A DNA stretch of 64,000 nucleotides from Aciduliprofundum sp. MAR08-339. GTDB lineage: Archaea > Thermoplasmatota > Thermoplasmata > Thermoplasmatales > Aciduliprofundaceae. Below the pieces are notes generated by a model that was given only the letters and a program-made list of their open reading frames with translations, ran no database searches and was not told the DNA's origin. The stretch is taken from positions 124,001 to 188,000 of the forward strand of contig NC_019942.1 in NCBI RefSeq assembly GCF_000327505.1, written 5' to 3'. This document shows, piece by piece, positions 7,458-17,215 of this stretch (its first letter is position 1; each line of letters begins with the position of its first letter). Both the position numbers and the translations under genes were made by a program.

Positions 7458-8456
7458 ATGGCTCACGTTGCACCTTGGAAATATAAGTTCGTGGACCAGT
7501 TGGTTCAACTGATGGACAAGTACCCTGTCGTGGGGATAGTCAACATAAACAACATCCCAGCTGCACAGATGCAGAAAATGAGAAGAGATCTGAAGGACAA
7601 GGCCGTTTTTATAGTGGGCAAGAACAGGCTCATAAAACTTGCCCTGGAGAAATCTGGAAAGAAGAACATAAAAGAACTGGCCAATTACATAGAGGGGCAA
7701 ACCGGTATAATATTCACGGATATGAACGCTTTCAAACTGGCAAAATTGCTTGAAAAGACCGAGACAAAGGCTCCCGCCAAGGGCGGAGAGATTGCACCCG
7801 AAGATATCATCGTTCACGAGGGTGAAACTCCATTCAAGCCAGGTCCGATGATAAGCGAGTTCCAGAAGGTTGGATTACCCGCAGCGGTTCAGAAGGGAAA
7901 GATAGTTATACGCAAGGACACAGTACTGGTGAAGAAGGGAGAAGTTATAAGCAGGGACGTGGCTCAGGTACTTACAAAATTGGAAATCTTCCCCATGACT
8001 GTGGGCCTGGACTTGAAGGCTGCATACGAGGATGAAATGGTATTCTCCAAGGAAGTGCTTCACGTTGACACAACGAAGGTCTACGGAGATATTGTCAACG
8101 CCATACAGTACGCCACAAATCTGTCTGTAAACGCAGCGTATCCAACAAAACTAACAATGCCAATGATCATAGGAAAGGCTGCAAGAGATGCTTTGAATCT
8201 GGCGATAAATGGAGGTATAGTGAACAAATTCACGGCAGAGCACATACTGAGAAAAGCGTATATGGAAATGCTTTCACTTGCATCTGTGCTTGGCGATGGT
8301 CTGGATGATGAATTGAAAAACTTAATATCCAATAGGCCTTCTCCCCCTCCAGATAAGGAGGAAAAAGAGAAGAAGAAAGAGGAAGAAAAGAAGGAAGAGG
8401 AAGAAGAAAATAAAGAGGAAGAGGCAATAGCGGGCCTTGGAGCCCTGTTCGGATAA
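7458..8456 (+). CDS. rpl10: Ribosomal protein L10 / acidic P0 (uL10)
   Basis: 332 residues, the long archaeal-eukaryal form. The N-terminal rRNA-binding domain contains VGIVNINNIPAAQMQKMRRD. Spine helices in the last third bind L12 dimers. The tail is a Lys/Glu-rich hinge ending in [12 protein letters not shown], the same terminus as L12, which recruits elongation factors. Confidence 0.96.
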   Translation: MAHVAPWKYKFVDQLVQLMDKYPVVGIVNINNIPAAQMQKMRRDLKDKAVFIVGKNRLIKLALEKSGKKNIKELANYIEGQTGIIFTDMNAFKLAKLLEKTETKAPAKGGEIAPEDIIVHEGETPFKPGPMISEFQKVGLPAAVQKGKIVIRKDTVLVKKGEVISRDVAQVLTKLEIFPMTVGLDLKAAYEDEMVFSKEVLHVDTTKVYGDIVNAIQYATNLSVNAAYPTKLTMPMIIGKAARDALNLAINGGIVNKFTAEHILRKAYMEMLSLASVLGDGLDDELKNLISNRPSPPPDKEEKEKKKEEEKKEEEEENKEEEAIAGLGALFG

Positions 8457-8475
8457 GTAGAAAGGAGGTATGAAA

Positions 8476-8793
8476 ATGGAATATGTGTATAGTGCCTTGA
8501 TCCTGCATTCGCTGGGAAAGGAGATAAATGAAGAAGCAATAGCCAACATAATAAAGGCAGCCGGTGTAGAGCCAGACATGGCAAGGATTAAAGCCCTTGT
8601 CTCAGCGCTTAGCGATATAGATATAGACGAGGCGATAAAGAACGCGGCATTTGTACCAGTGGCAGCAGCACCTGCAGCTGCAGCACCCAGTGAGGAAAAA
8701 GATGAGAAGAAAGAGGAAGAAAAGAAGGAAGAGGAAGAAGAGGAAAAGAAGGAAGAAGAGGCTATCGCAGGACTCGGCGCACTCTTCGGATAA
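8476..8793 (+). CDS. rpl12: Ribosomal protein L12 / P1
   Basis: 105 residues from ATG 8476, chosen because AAAGGAGG is 7 nt upstream; an ATG at 8470 is too close. The N-terminal dimerisation domain ([17 protein letters not shown]) is followed by an Ala/Pro linker, a Lys/Glu-rich hinge and the LGALFG tail shared with L10. Several dimers form the stalk that activates translational GTPases. Confidence 0.96.
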   Translation: MEYVYSALILHSLGKEINEEAIANIIKAAGVEPDMARIKALVSALSDIDIDEAIKNAAFVPVAAAPAAAAPSEEKDEKKEEEKKEEEEEEKKEEEAIAGLGALFG

Positions 8794-8804
8794 ACGGTGA
8801 GTGA

Positions 8805-8957
8805 ATGCAGAAGATCCTCACCTACACCCTTCTTTACTTTATACCAGCGGCTCTGATAGCCTACGGTATATGGCAGAACCTACTGGCACTGATAATAGGG
8901 TTAGGATGGATAGGCTCATCCTTCGTGATATTTGAGATATCCAAGGACAAGGACTAA
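8805..8957 (+). CDS. Small two-helix membrane protein, 50 aa
   Basis: Unrecognised. ATG 8805 follows L12 by 11 bp with GGTGAGTG in front. Two hydrophobic stretches (about 5-20 and 25-45) are followed by a charged end, ISKDKD. It is probably the last gene of the ribosomal operon. Its last 4 bp overlap the convergent PUA gene. Confidence 0.6.
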   Translation: MQKILTYTLLYFIPAALIAYGIWQNLLALIIGLGWIGSSFVIFEISKDKD

Positions 8958-9409
8958 TCCATTATTTTGAATATTTTATCACCGTAATAATGAATGTTCT
9001 TCACGGCAATTCCGCTTTTTTCTCTGACCATGGAATCTCCGTTGATTAGAGCAATACCAACCGCAATGGGTTTTTTGTATTTTTCATCACGAATGTAAAC
9101 TGCATCACCCTCCTTGATCCCGAGATCCGCGTCCACTATACCCGCTGCAAAAATATTGGCCCCATTCAGGACATGTCTCACCGCGCCCATGTCCACTGTC
9201 ACATAATTCTCAGAAGGTGTATTTTCCAATAGAAGAAGTACTGTTGGAAAATACTTATTTTCATACAGAAAATACGCTGGCATACCATTCACCAGGATAA
9301 TCTCATAATCTCCCTCAACAACCTCATATGTTCCATCCACCCATACGTTCATGGCAAGATTATTTTTTATTTCCCTTACCTTCTTCTTTCTTAGATGATA
9401 CCTTTTCAT
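8954..9409 (-). CDS. PUA-domain RNA-binding protein
   Basis: 151 residues. The N-terminal part starts with a basic stretch (KRYHLRKKKVREIKNN). The C-terminal half is a PUA domain, with MGAVRHVLNGANIFAAGIVD and the loop IKEGDAVYI. Related archaeal and eukaryal proteins (MCT-1/Tma20 type) bind RNA or the ribosome. The gene's 5' end overlaps the stop of the TPR gene by 50 bp, so the two are probably cotranscribed. Confidence 0.85.
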   Translation of the reverse strand: MKRYHLRKKKVREIKNNLAMNVWVDGTYEVVEGDYEIILVNGMPAYFLYENKYFPTVLLLLENTPSENYVTVDMGAVRHVLNGANIFAAGIVDADLGIKEGDAVYIRDEKYKKPIAVGIALINGDSMVREKSGIAVKNIHYYGDKIFKIMD

Positions 9410-11150
9410 TCGTGCTCACCTCCTCAAGCCTTTCAAGGGCCATCTCCGATCCCATACCCGCCGATATCTCAAAACACCTCTTGGCTTCCCTCATCTTCCC
9501 AAGTGCAAGATACGCCTCCCCCATAAAGTAATAGGCCTCACGACTTCTTATTCCCTTGAAGATATCTATGGCTTTATCGTATTTTTCCGTATCTAACAGC
9601 AAGGCCCCAATTCTCAATTGGAAATCAACATCATTTGGATCCATTTCAAAATGTTCATCTTCCAGTACGTATTTTATGAATTTTCTCTCCCTTTCAAAAA
9701 CGGACCCATTTATGTTCTTTATAACCTCATAGGCATCCTTAAATTTGCCCATACTCTCCAGAGAGAGACATTTGTAATACGCTACCTCTGCCCTTCCCTT
9801 CATATTCAAAATTTCATCGTACCTGCCAAGTTTGAACAGAATTCTCGCCTTAATGCTTTCATCCCCATACCGTAGCGCCTCTTCATACCTGCCCATCTTT
9901 ATGTAGATTCTTGCTCTATCCTCAGCATTGCCCCTGTTCAAAGCGATTTCGTAGTACTTAACAGACTCTGTAGGGTATCCAAGGAAATCGTATATGTCCC
10001 CGATAAGTTCCGGGGCTTTCACAAGGGTTGTATCCCTCTCCATGGCAATTTTCAGAGATTCTATTGCCTCCTCGTACCTTTCAAGTTTGTAAAGTGCAAG
10101 TCCCCTCCAGTACCATGTCTCTCCGTAATCCGGATCCAGATCTATGGCATTTTCAAGGCACTCCAAGGCCTCCTCATATTTGCCAAGTTCACAGAGGGCA
10201 TGGCCCTTGGCATGCCAGGCGTAATCAAATTTTGGATTTATGCTGAGAGCCTTCTCATGGAATGGTATGGAATACTTATGCATATGCATTCTGTCCAGCG
10301 CGTTGCCTATGTTATTCCAAGCAATTTCGTAATTTGGATTCACGCTCACGGATTTCATAAAATATGGAATAGATTCCATGTAATGTTTAAGGTTGTAGAG
10401 GGCATTGCCCATGTTGTTCCAAGCAATCTCATCCCTTGAATCTATCCTCAGAGCGTGCCAGTAATCCGCCACCGCAGCACTGAGCTGTCCCATGGCGTGG
10501 TGTGTGTATCCCCTGTTGTACCATGCCTCCTTATAAGAGGGTTCAATCTCCAATGCACGATCGTAGCATTTTAGAGCCTCTTCGTATAGGCCCAGGGTAA
10601 ACAGGAGAAATCCCTTGTTGTTCCAGGCCTCAACATTTTCGGGATTCTCTTCCAGGGCTCTATCGTAGAATTCAAGAGCCTTCTCCTTTTCTCCCCTGCC
10701 GAAGTAAATGTTGCCAAGAACAACAAAATGTAAGTCCTTCGCTCCTTTTTTCATCAACTCTCTCAAAACCTTTTCGGCAAGGTTATAGTCCTCGGCGTTC
10801 ACAAGGGCAACGGCAGATAGGTATTGAAAATTCTCATTTTTGAATTTCTTCAACCCTGCTCTAATAACCCTCCTAGCCCTTTTTAAATTACCCATGCGCA
10901 CATAGAGATTGGCCAGAGAGAGATAAACCTCAGGAAAGGATGGGTTCAAAGATAGAACCTTGAGATAAGAACTTCTTGCCCTTTTATACTCCCCGACGGC
11001 ATAGTAGGCATTACCCAGATAAAACCATATTTCATAGTTATCTGGATTTTTCTTCAGAGCAATTTCAAGATGAGATATGGCCTCCCTGTAATAGCCCTCC
11101 ATCATCAACTCCAATGCCCTGTCAATTTCTACATCCTCTCCACTTTTCAC
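9360..11150 (-). CDS. Tetratricopeptide repeat protein
   Basis: 596 residues made mostly of about 14 TPR units of 34 residues, recognisable by repeated W-x2-GN/KG-x2-L/A-x3-G-x2-EEA and A-x8-P patterns from residue about 10 to 570. No catalytic domain, signal peptide or membrane segment is visible. It is a protein-interaction scaffold; the partner is unknown. The final 20 residues are Lys/Glu-rich. Confidence 0.9.
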   Translation of the reverse strand: MKSGEDVEIDRALELMMEGYYREAISHLEIALKKNPDNYEIWFYLGNAYYAVGEYKRARSSYLKVLSLNPSFPEVYLSLANLYVRMGNLKRARRVIRAGLKKFKNENFQYLSAVALVNAEDYNLAEKVLRELMKKGAKDLHFVVLGNIYFGRGEKEKALEFYDRALEENPENVEAWNNKGFLLFTLGLYEEALKCYDRALEIEPSYKEAWYNRGYTHHAMGQLSAAVADYWHALRIDSRDEIAWNNMGNALYNLKHYMESIPYFMKSVSVNPNYEIAWNNIGNALDRMHMHKYSIPFHEKALSINPKFDYAWHAKGHALCELGKYEEALECLENAIDLDPDYGETWYWRGLALYKLERYEEAIESLKIAMERDTTLVKAPELIGDIYDFLGYPTESVKYYEIALNRGNAEDRARIYIKMGRYEEALRYGDESIKARILFKLGRYDEILNMKGRAEVAYYKCLSLESMGKFKDAYEVIKNINGSVFERERKFIKYVLEDEHFEMDPNDVDFQLRIGALLLDTEKYDKAIDIFKGIRSREAYYFMGEAYLALGKMREAKRCFEISAGMGSEMALERLEEVSTNEKVSSKKEEGKGNKK

Positions 11151-11240
11151 AAATCCACCAATGCTTTTCTTCTAATAATATTTTCCATAAACAAAAACAT
11201 AAAGAGCGGTGAAGACTCAAATATACAAAAAATTGGAAAA

Positions 11241-11918
11241 TTACTTCTGTGCGTGTCTCATTCCCCAAACCTGGCCCTTACGCATGATTTGTATTCCTAT
11301 TATGAACAGCATATACAGGGAAGAGAGAAGCAAACTCAGATACAGTCCCGGTCCCATAAGATACCTTTCAAACAGTCCGAGGGGAGATTCCTTTACAGCA
11401 GATATTGAAAGGGTCGCATTTTCAACGTGGATGGTCACGTTGTATATACCCCGGGGAAGTGATAGGTTGAATTTGTACAGAGTTGAATTTCCTCTCACAG
11501 TTCCCTTGACACTGCCTCTCTGGAAGACCGTGCCCGAATCTATGTTCTTAACCACGTAACTTAGATTTTCCTGAGTTTTACCGTTGTATGTGGCTTTGAC
11601 TTTGAATACAGCGCTCATGTTTGAGGTGGAATAGGGCTCAATAACTGCCTTTAAAGACTCATTTTCAAAATTGCCCTGAGGTACGGCTCCAACATGGTAG
11701 GAAAAGGCAAGAAAGAACAAAAGCACACCCAAAATGATGGCAGGTACCCCGTATATCGCACGTTCCTTGGTTCTCCACACCTTCAAAACCTTGAAAATGA
11801 GGAAAACTAAAATGGGAGATAATATGGTCAAAATCCAAACGTTCATAGAACCAAATACAACTGCCGTGGAGATTATGAATCCCGCTATGAGTCTGCCATA
11901 TTTTACCGAGAAATCCAT
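11241..11918 (-). CDS. Membrane protein with an extracytoplasmic beta domain
   Basis: Unrecognised; about 225 residues from the second Met (ATG 11918). Two to three transmembrane helices lie within residues 10-80. They are followed by an outside domain of about 100 residues rich in Asn-x-Ser/Thr sites (NLSYV, NVTIHVENATL) that resembles an Ig-like sandwich. A final transmembrane helix (YLSLLLSSLYMLFIIGI) and a short basic tail follow. It lies between rad50 and the TPR gene in the same direction. Confidence 0.6.
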   Translation of the reverse strand: MDFSVKYGRLIAGFIISTAVVFGSMNVWILTILSPILVFLIFKVLKVWRTKERAIYGVPAIILGVLLFFLAFSYHVGAVPQGNFENESLKAVIEPYSTSNMSAVFKVKATYNGKTQENLSYVVKNIDSGTVFQRGSVKGTVRGNSTLYKFNLSLPRGIYNVTIHVENATLSISAVKESPLGLFERYLMGPGLYLSLLLSSLYMLFIIGIQIMRKGQVWGMRHAQK

Positions 11919-11953
11919 GATGCAGATTAAGTCCAAATGGTATTTAAACTATC

Positions 11954-14353
11954 CTAAACCCTTCTTATACGCGAGATCCCGTTAACCTTCTCAACATGAA
12001 AAACTACATCTGCAAGGTTCATGAGTTCCTTCTCATGGCTCACAATTATCACCTGATCCGTTTCCATTTTATCAAACACATCCTTCAACTTGTAAAGCTG
12101 GTCCTTACTGAATCCATCGGTGGGCTCATCCAGTATGAGAAGGTTGGATCTCAGACCCAGAGTCTTCTTCACCATGGTGTTAAGGGCAAGACGATATGCA
12201 AGGGCTATGGATGTCCTCTCTCCACCACTTAGAGTGCTTAGAGGCATATCAAACCTCTGGTACCTTATAACTGGTCTAAATTTCTCATCTATCCATGGCT
12301 CATAATCGCTCTCCCCTAAAAGTTCGTAAAACCACTCTTCAAAGAGGGATCTAAATTCCTCATTTATGGCAAGAAGCCGCAAGTTCTCAATATCCTTGAG
12401 TGCCTCAACAAAATCGCGCCTGAGCCACTCTCCAAATTCTCCCCTAATTCTAAGAAGTTCAAAATCCCTTTCCAGCTCCTCAACAGTCCTTTCCCTTCTC
12501 TTGATATCTTCTTTCAACTCCACAACAAACCTCTCCTTTTCCGAGATCTTGGATTTTAGAGAACTTACCCTCTCCCCCGCAGATCTGTAACTCTCCCCTA
12601 TGCTTCTGTACAGATTTTCATCATAACCCAGAGATTCAATCTCCTCCTGCATCTTCTGAATTTCCCTCTCCAAGGAGGTTATCTTTTCCTCATGCTCACT
12701 CATCCTCTTCCTAAGAATTTCCTCGCGCTCAATGCCCTTCTTCAGAGCAGTGTATTCGTTCCAGAGAGCACGAAGGGATTCAACATTCTTTGAAACTCCC
12801 TTCAGTTCTATAGAAACTCTTTCCAACTCCTCCCTGCTAAATTGAGGTATGGAACCGCGCATCTTTTCGATTTCTTCCCTGGCCCTTTCTGCCTCCACCA
12901 GCTCCATTTTAACGTTCCTGATCCTCTCTCCAAGAGCCGCCAGTTCTCTCTGCAAACTCCTAAGTTCCTCCATTCTCTTTCTTATATCCCTCTGCTCCTT
13001 CTTCAACAGGGCCTCTTTTCTCGCCAGGGATGATAGAGTTCTTTTCAGATCTTCAATTTTATCCATGGTCTCTTTTATCAGTTTATTCTTGTGCTCCTCA
13101 GTAAGGGGTCTTTTGCATTTCGGGCATACCCCTCCAAGGGATTTTATACTCTCAAGTTCCTCTTCAAGTTCTCCAATCTTTGAAGTTATTGATTGTATCC
13201 TGCCCCTAACTGTTGTTCGCTCATCCTCTATTTCCTTATACCTTTCCTCAAGTTCATCAATCTCTGAAATCATCTCCCTCAATCGGCTCTCCCTTTTGGA
13301 GAGTTCTGAGATCTCATTTTTCAGGTCTTCAATTTTAGATACCTTCTCCTTCAACGATCTGATACGCTCCATCACCGCCGTGTACTTCACCTCAAGATCC
13401 TTGAGTCTCTTGAATTTCTCCTCCAGATCTGCTTTTTTGCTCTCGTATTCTTCATACTCCAGGGCCTTGTTCTCAATTTCCCTTAAACGGGATTTCATTC
13501 TTTCAATATCCTCAAGTTCACCTCTCTCGCTTTTCAGAGTATCCCTCAGAGCGTTCAGATTTGCCTCCAAGGATCCAATTCTAACACGCAGAGACTCGTA
13601 TTTCTTGCGTAGATTCTGAACATTCTCCCACTCCCTTTTCTTCTCCTCCAGTATCTTAATTGCCTCACCATATTCTTCCTTCAATTTCAAAATTTCATCT
13701 TCAATGGCCTTAATATCCTCCATCTTTTTCTCAATATCCTCCCTTATACGAGATATTTCCTCAAGTTTGGCCTTTGAGGTGCGTCCATCCATCTGAAGTG
13801 TTCTTCCAACCTCCTCCGCGTTATCAACCGCAACTTTGTATTCGTCAAGTTTGAATATCTTGCGTATAACTTCCAGGCGGTCCTCATCACCACCCTCAAG
13901 AATCTCCTTCATTGTTTCCTGAGGGGTGTAAATGGCATATTTCACCACCGGCAGGGATTTTCTCCGGGTGCTCTCCACATCCACACCCATAAGACGTAGA
14001 ACGTAGTTGCGCACCTGGGTGGAGGTCAGTTTGATTTTGCCTTCGGGGGTCAACACGTAGGATTCGGGGTTTACTATTTTGTCTCCCTTTTTCTCAAGGG
14101 CACGGTGAATCGTATACGTCTCTCCTTCATGCTCAAACACAACTTCCACGTAACCTCTGGGAGCACCCTTCCTTAGAAGCCGCTCGTAAAATTCCTTGGT
14201 TGAATTTCCAAAAAGTGCGAAATCTATAGACATGAGTAACGTGGTCTTACCACTACCTATATCCCCCTCAAATAGAGTTATGCCCTCACCGAGCTCAATG
14301 TCCTGATCAACGTAACTTCTTATGTTTGAAAGATGTACCTTTCTTATGATCAT
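11954..14353 (-). CDS. rad50: DNA double-strand break repair ATPase Rad50
   Basis: 799 residues. The N-terminal ATPase half has Walker A GDIGSGKTT at about 30-38. Two long coiled-coil arms flank the zinc hook CPKC at about 409-412. The C-terminal half has the ABC signature LSGGERTSIALAYRLAL near 704 and Walker B LLILDEPTDGF. With Mre11 it tethers and processes DNA ends. It overlaps mre11 by 4 bp (ATGA). No nurA or herA gene is adjacent, although many archaea have them in this operon. Confidence 0.97.
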   Translation of the reverse strand: MIIRKVHLSNIRSYVDQDIELGEGITLFEGDIGSGKTTLLMSIDFALFGNSTKEFYERLLRKGAPRGYVEVVFEHEGETYTIHRALEKKGDKIVNPESYVLTPEGKIKLTSTQVRNYVLRLMGVDVESTRRKSLPVVKYAIYTPQETMKEILEGGDEDRLEVIRKIFKLDEYKVAVDNAEEVGRTLQMDGRTSKAKLEEISRIREDIEKKMEDIKAIEDEILKLKEEYGEAIKILEEKKREWENVQNLRKKYESLRVRIGSLEANLNALRDTLKSERGELEDIERMKSRLREIENKALEYEEYESKKADLEEKFKRLKDLEVKYTAVMERIRSLKEKVSKIEDLKNEISELSKRESRLREMISEIDELEERYKEIEDERTTVRGRIQSITSKIGELEEELESIKSLGGVCPKCKRPLTEEHKNKLIKETMDKIEDLKRTLSSLARKEALLKKEQRDIRKRMEELRSLQRELAALGERIRNVKMELVEAERAREEIEKMRGSIPQFSREELERVSIELKGVSKNVESLRALWNEYTALKKGIEREEILRKRMSEHEEKITSLEREIQKMQEEIESLGYDENLYRSIGESYRSAGERVSSLKSKISEKERFVVELKEDIKRRERTVEELERDFELLRIRGEFGEWLRRDFVEALKDIENLRLLAINEEFRSLFEEWFYELLGESDYEPWIDEKFRPVIRYQRFDMPLSTLSGGERTSIALAYRLALNTMVKKTLGLRSNLLILDEPTDGFSKDQLYKLKDVFDKMETDQVIIVSHEKELMNLADVVFHVEKVNGISRIRRV

Positions 14354-15609
14354 GCACCCACCCCATAATCAAAAATCGTTTTACCTGATTTTCTCTTCTC
14401 CTCTTCCTCCCTCTCCTCCTCACCACGCTTCTGATTCAAATGGTCCACGACCTCGTAGATCTCAGTGACCAGCCTCTCATAGTAATCATTCTTGTGCATA
14501 CCCTCAGGCTGTCTCTCTCTGAGAATTTCAAATACCCGTCTCGTGGTTTGCAACCCGTACTTTGAAATCCTTTTGAATACCTCATTCTCAATCTCCTCGG
14601 CAGTTTCAGCCACAACATTTAATCTCCTTCTCTCAGCACTACTCAGAGCATAGGTGTTTATAAGAAGATCAAGGGCCCTTTCCTTTATGCGTTCCCTTAT
14701 GCTGTGAAAATCTATATCTCCAACGGCTCCACTTCTAAGCTTCCCCCTTATCTTCAGAATAATCACCTGCCCATCAAAATCCCCATTGGCAAACTCTTTC
14801 AGTTTTTCTTCCAGTTCCCCGGCGCTGAGGCCATCTGCGTTGATTACCTTCTTGTATATCTTACAAACCTCAATAGGTACAAATCTGGGCTTGAAATCTT
14901 CAACTATGAAAAAACCACGCTCTTTGAGCATATCAAGATCGTTGTAGGTGGCTCCGAAAAGGGCTCCTGGATAAATAAGAGGACTGCCCTCAATATCACT
15001 TTTTATTATTTCGTGAAGATGCCCCGCGGCATAGTAGTCGAAACCGGAGGGTAGCATGGATTTGGGAAGGGCGTATTTATCTGGAATGTAAGAGGGTTTC
15101 ACCTCGCTTATTGTTGTGTGAAATACAAATATTTTAGGACTTGAAAGGTTTTCAAGATATTCCCTATCAATGTGCTCAAAGTACTCAATTTCCTGGGCAG
15201 AACTCAGACCGGACATGCCCACAATGCTGACGCCTGTTTCATCCCTCACAGGATTAAGTCTCAGTTTCCCATTCACAACCTCATAATTCACCACCTTCCT
15301 GAACAGTCCAGTTGAAGCAAGGACATCCATAAGAGAGGTGCTCCCGGCAGAAAAGTCATGAGAGCCGTACACCGTGTAAATCCTTATTCCACTCTCAACA
15401 GCCTTTTTCATTATTTCAACTGCACGCTGAACTATGCCCATATCCGGAATCGGGTTGTGAAAAAGGTCTCCGGCAATTATTATAAAATCAACCTGCTCCT
15501 CAATGCTTTTCATTATGGCCTTCTCAAAGGCACGCACATTCAAATCTCTAAGCACAGGATTCTTACTGAATGCTCCGAGATGGGCATCCGCCATGTGAGC
15601 AAACTTCAT
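14350..15609 (-). CDS. mre11: DNA double-strand break repair nuclease Mre11
   Basis: 419 residues. Calcineurin-like phosphoesterase motifs are D8-x-H10 in ADAHLG, GDLFHN with D48, and a later GHLHE. The usual GNHD motif reads YGSHDFS (residues 81-87), with Ser where the metal-binding Asn is normally found. The C-terminal region, with a Glu-rich end, should hold the Rad50-binding part. It is the first gene of the mre11-rad50 operon. The ATG lies close to a divergent purH promoter region. Confidence 0.95.
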   Translation of the reverse strand: MKFAHMADAHLGAFSKNPVLRDLNVRAFEKAIMKSIEEQVDFIIIAGDLFHNPIPDMGIVQRAVEIMKKAVESGIRIYTVYGSHDFSAGSTSLMDVLASTGLFRKVVNYEVVNGKLRLNPVRDETGVSIVGMSGLSSAQEIEYFEHIDREYLENLSSPKIFVFHTTISEVKPSYIPDKYALPKSMLPSGFDYYAAGHLHEIIKSDIEGSPLIYPGALFGATYNDLDMLKERGFFIVEDFKPRFVPIEVCKIYKKVINADGLSAGELEEKLKEFANGDFDGQVIILKIRGKLRSGAVGDIDFHSIRERIKERALDLLINTYALSSAERRRLNVVAETAEEIENEVFKRISKYGLQTTRRVFEILRERQPEGMHKNDYYERLVTEIYEVVDHLNQKRGEEEREEEEKRKSGKTIFDYGVGA

Positions 15610-15733
15610 AGTTCATAAGATATGGCAAGCATATTTAAGGTTATTCACGGAGTAATGTTTTTATTTGCCGAGCAAAAAATTAAAACACCAGGAGCATCGC
15701 AAAGGTTATTACCAAATTTCTCATGCTTTAAGC

Positions 15734-17206
15734 ATGCGAGCACTCATAAGCGTATCGGATAAAACTGGGCTTGAGGATTTTGCCATAAAACTCGTGTCTT
15801 TGGGTTATGAGATTATATCTACAGGAGGCACCTATGAATTCCTGAGGGAGCATGGCATCCCTGCAATCAAAGTGGAAGAAATAACGGGATTTGGAGAGAT
15901 GCTCGGAGGACGTGTAAAAACATTGCATCCTGCCATCCATGCTGCAATTCTGGCCAAGAAGAAAGAGGATCTTGAAAAATACGGAATCAAGGGAATTGAT
16001 ATGGTGGTGGTGAACCTCTATCCATTTGAAAAATACAGGAATGCGGAAGAGGAGGATATGATTGAGAACATTGATATAGGAGGTGTGGCTCTCCTCCGCG
16101 CTGGTGCGAAAAATTATGAGCGTGTTATTGTGGTTTCATCTCCAAATCAATACGACGAGGTGATAGATCTTCTAAAAGAGGAAAAATTCACACTGGAGAG
16201 GAGAAGAGAGTATGCGCTGGAGGCTTTTGCAAGAACTGCAAGTTACGATGCTATGATATACAATGCTCTCTGGAACAAATTCAAGGATGGGCTACCGGAG
16301 CATTTCATTTACGCTGCAAAAAAGGATATGGTGCTCAGATACGGGGAAAATCCGCATCAGATGGGCGCGTTTTACATGGATGGCTCCGTTGAATGGAAAC
16401 AGCTGCACGGCAAGAAATTATCCTTCAACAACATAAGGGATATGAACGCTGCGTGGAACATGGTTATGCAGTTTGAAAAACCTGCTGTGGCGATAATAAA
16501 ACACGCCAATCCCTGCGGTGCTGCTCTTGGAAAGAATATTAAAGAGGCGTATCTAAAGGCACTGGCAGGCGATCCCATATCGGCATATGGAAGCATAGTT
16601 GCATCCAACAGAACGGTGGATGTGGATGCGGCAGAGGAGATGAGAAAACTATTCATTGAAGTGCTCATAGCCCCTGAGTTCGAGCCAGATGCCCTGAAAA
16701 TTTTAGAAAGAAAGAAAAACATAAGAATAATAAAAATGAGAAAATGGATGAAGGATGGGTACGACATAAAGAGGGTTGATGGAGGGGTGCTCGTGCAAGA
16801 ATGGGATACGAAGAGATTGGAAAGGGCTGAATGCGTGTCCAACCGGATGCCAACGGAGGAGGAGATGAGGGGTCTGCTTTTTGCCTGGACAATGGTTCGC
16901 TTTGTTAAGAGCAACGCCATAGTTTTCGCCAAAGATGAAATGCTCGTGGGAGTTGGGGCAGGGCAGATGAGCAGGGTGGATGCCGTGAAGATAGCGGCTA
17001 TGAAAGCGGGTGAGAGAGCAAGAGGAGCAGTTATGGCCTCAGATGCGTTTTTCCCGTTCAGGGATGCCATTGATGTTGCCTACGAAGCAGGCGTGACGGC
17101 CATAATCCAACCGGGAGGTTCAAAGAGAGACAAAGAGGTTATAGAGGCGGTTAATGAGCACAATATGGCAATGCTCTTCACGGGATTCAGGGTGTTCCTT
17201 CACTGA
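15734..17206 (+). CDS. purH: Bifunctional AICAR formyltransferase / IMP cyclohydrolase PurH
   Basis: 490 residues from ATG 15734, whose MRALISVSDKTG matches the family N-terminus; the upstream in-frame codons look like leader. Residues about 1-190 form the MGS-like IMP cyclohydrolase domain (ISTGGTYEFL, GGRVKTLHPAIHAAIL). The rest is the AICAR transformylase, with LRYGENPHQMGAFY and KHANPCGAAL. It catalyses the last two steps of IMP synthesis. Two purine phosphoribosyltransferase genes lie 13 kb away. Confidence 0.95.
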   Translation: MRALISVSDKTGLEDFAIKLVSLGYEIISTGGTYEFLREHGIPAIKVEEITGFGEMLGGRVKTLHPAIHAAILAKKKEDLEKYGIKGIDMVVVNLYPFEKYRNAEEEDMIENIDIGGVALLRAGAKNYERVIVVSSPNQYDEVIDLLKEEKFTLERRREYALEAFARTASYDAMIYNALWNKFKDGLPEHFIYAAKKDMVLRYGENPHQMGAFYMDGSVEWKQLHGKKLSFNNIRDMNAAWNMVMQFEKPAVAIIKHANPCGAALGKNIKEAYLKALAGDPISAYGSIVASNRTVDVDAAEEMRKLFIEVLIAPEFEPDALKILERKKNIRIIKMRKWMKDGYDIKRVDGGVLVQEWDTKRLERAECVSNRMPTEEEMRGLLFAWTMVRFVKSNAIVFAKDEMLVGVGAGQMSRVDAVKIAAMKAGERARGAVMASDAFFPFRDAIDVAYEAGVTAIIQPGGSKRDKEVIEAVNEHNMAMLFTGFRVFLH

Positions 17207-17215
17207 GGTGGGTAT

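Noticed and set aside
8341-8440. Low-complexity GAA/GAG stretch as a DNA repeat
   Set aside because: It is the coded Lys/Glu hinge of L10 (and again L12), normal for archaeal stalk proteins.
12849-13619. 256-codon rightward frame rich in Ser
   Set aside because: It is the antisense of the Rad50 coiled-coil region, whose Glu/Lys codons read as Ser/Phe/Leu.
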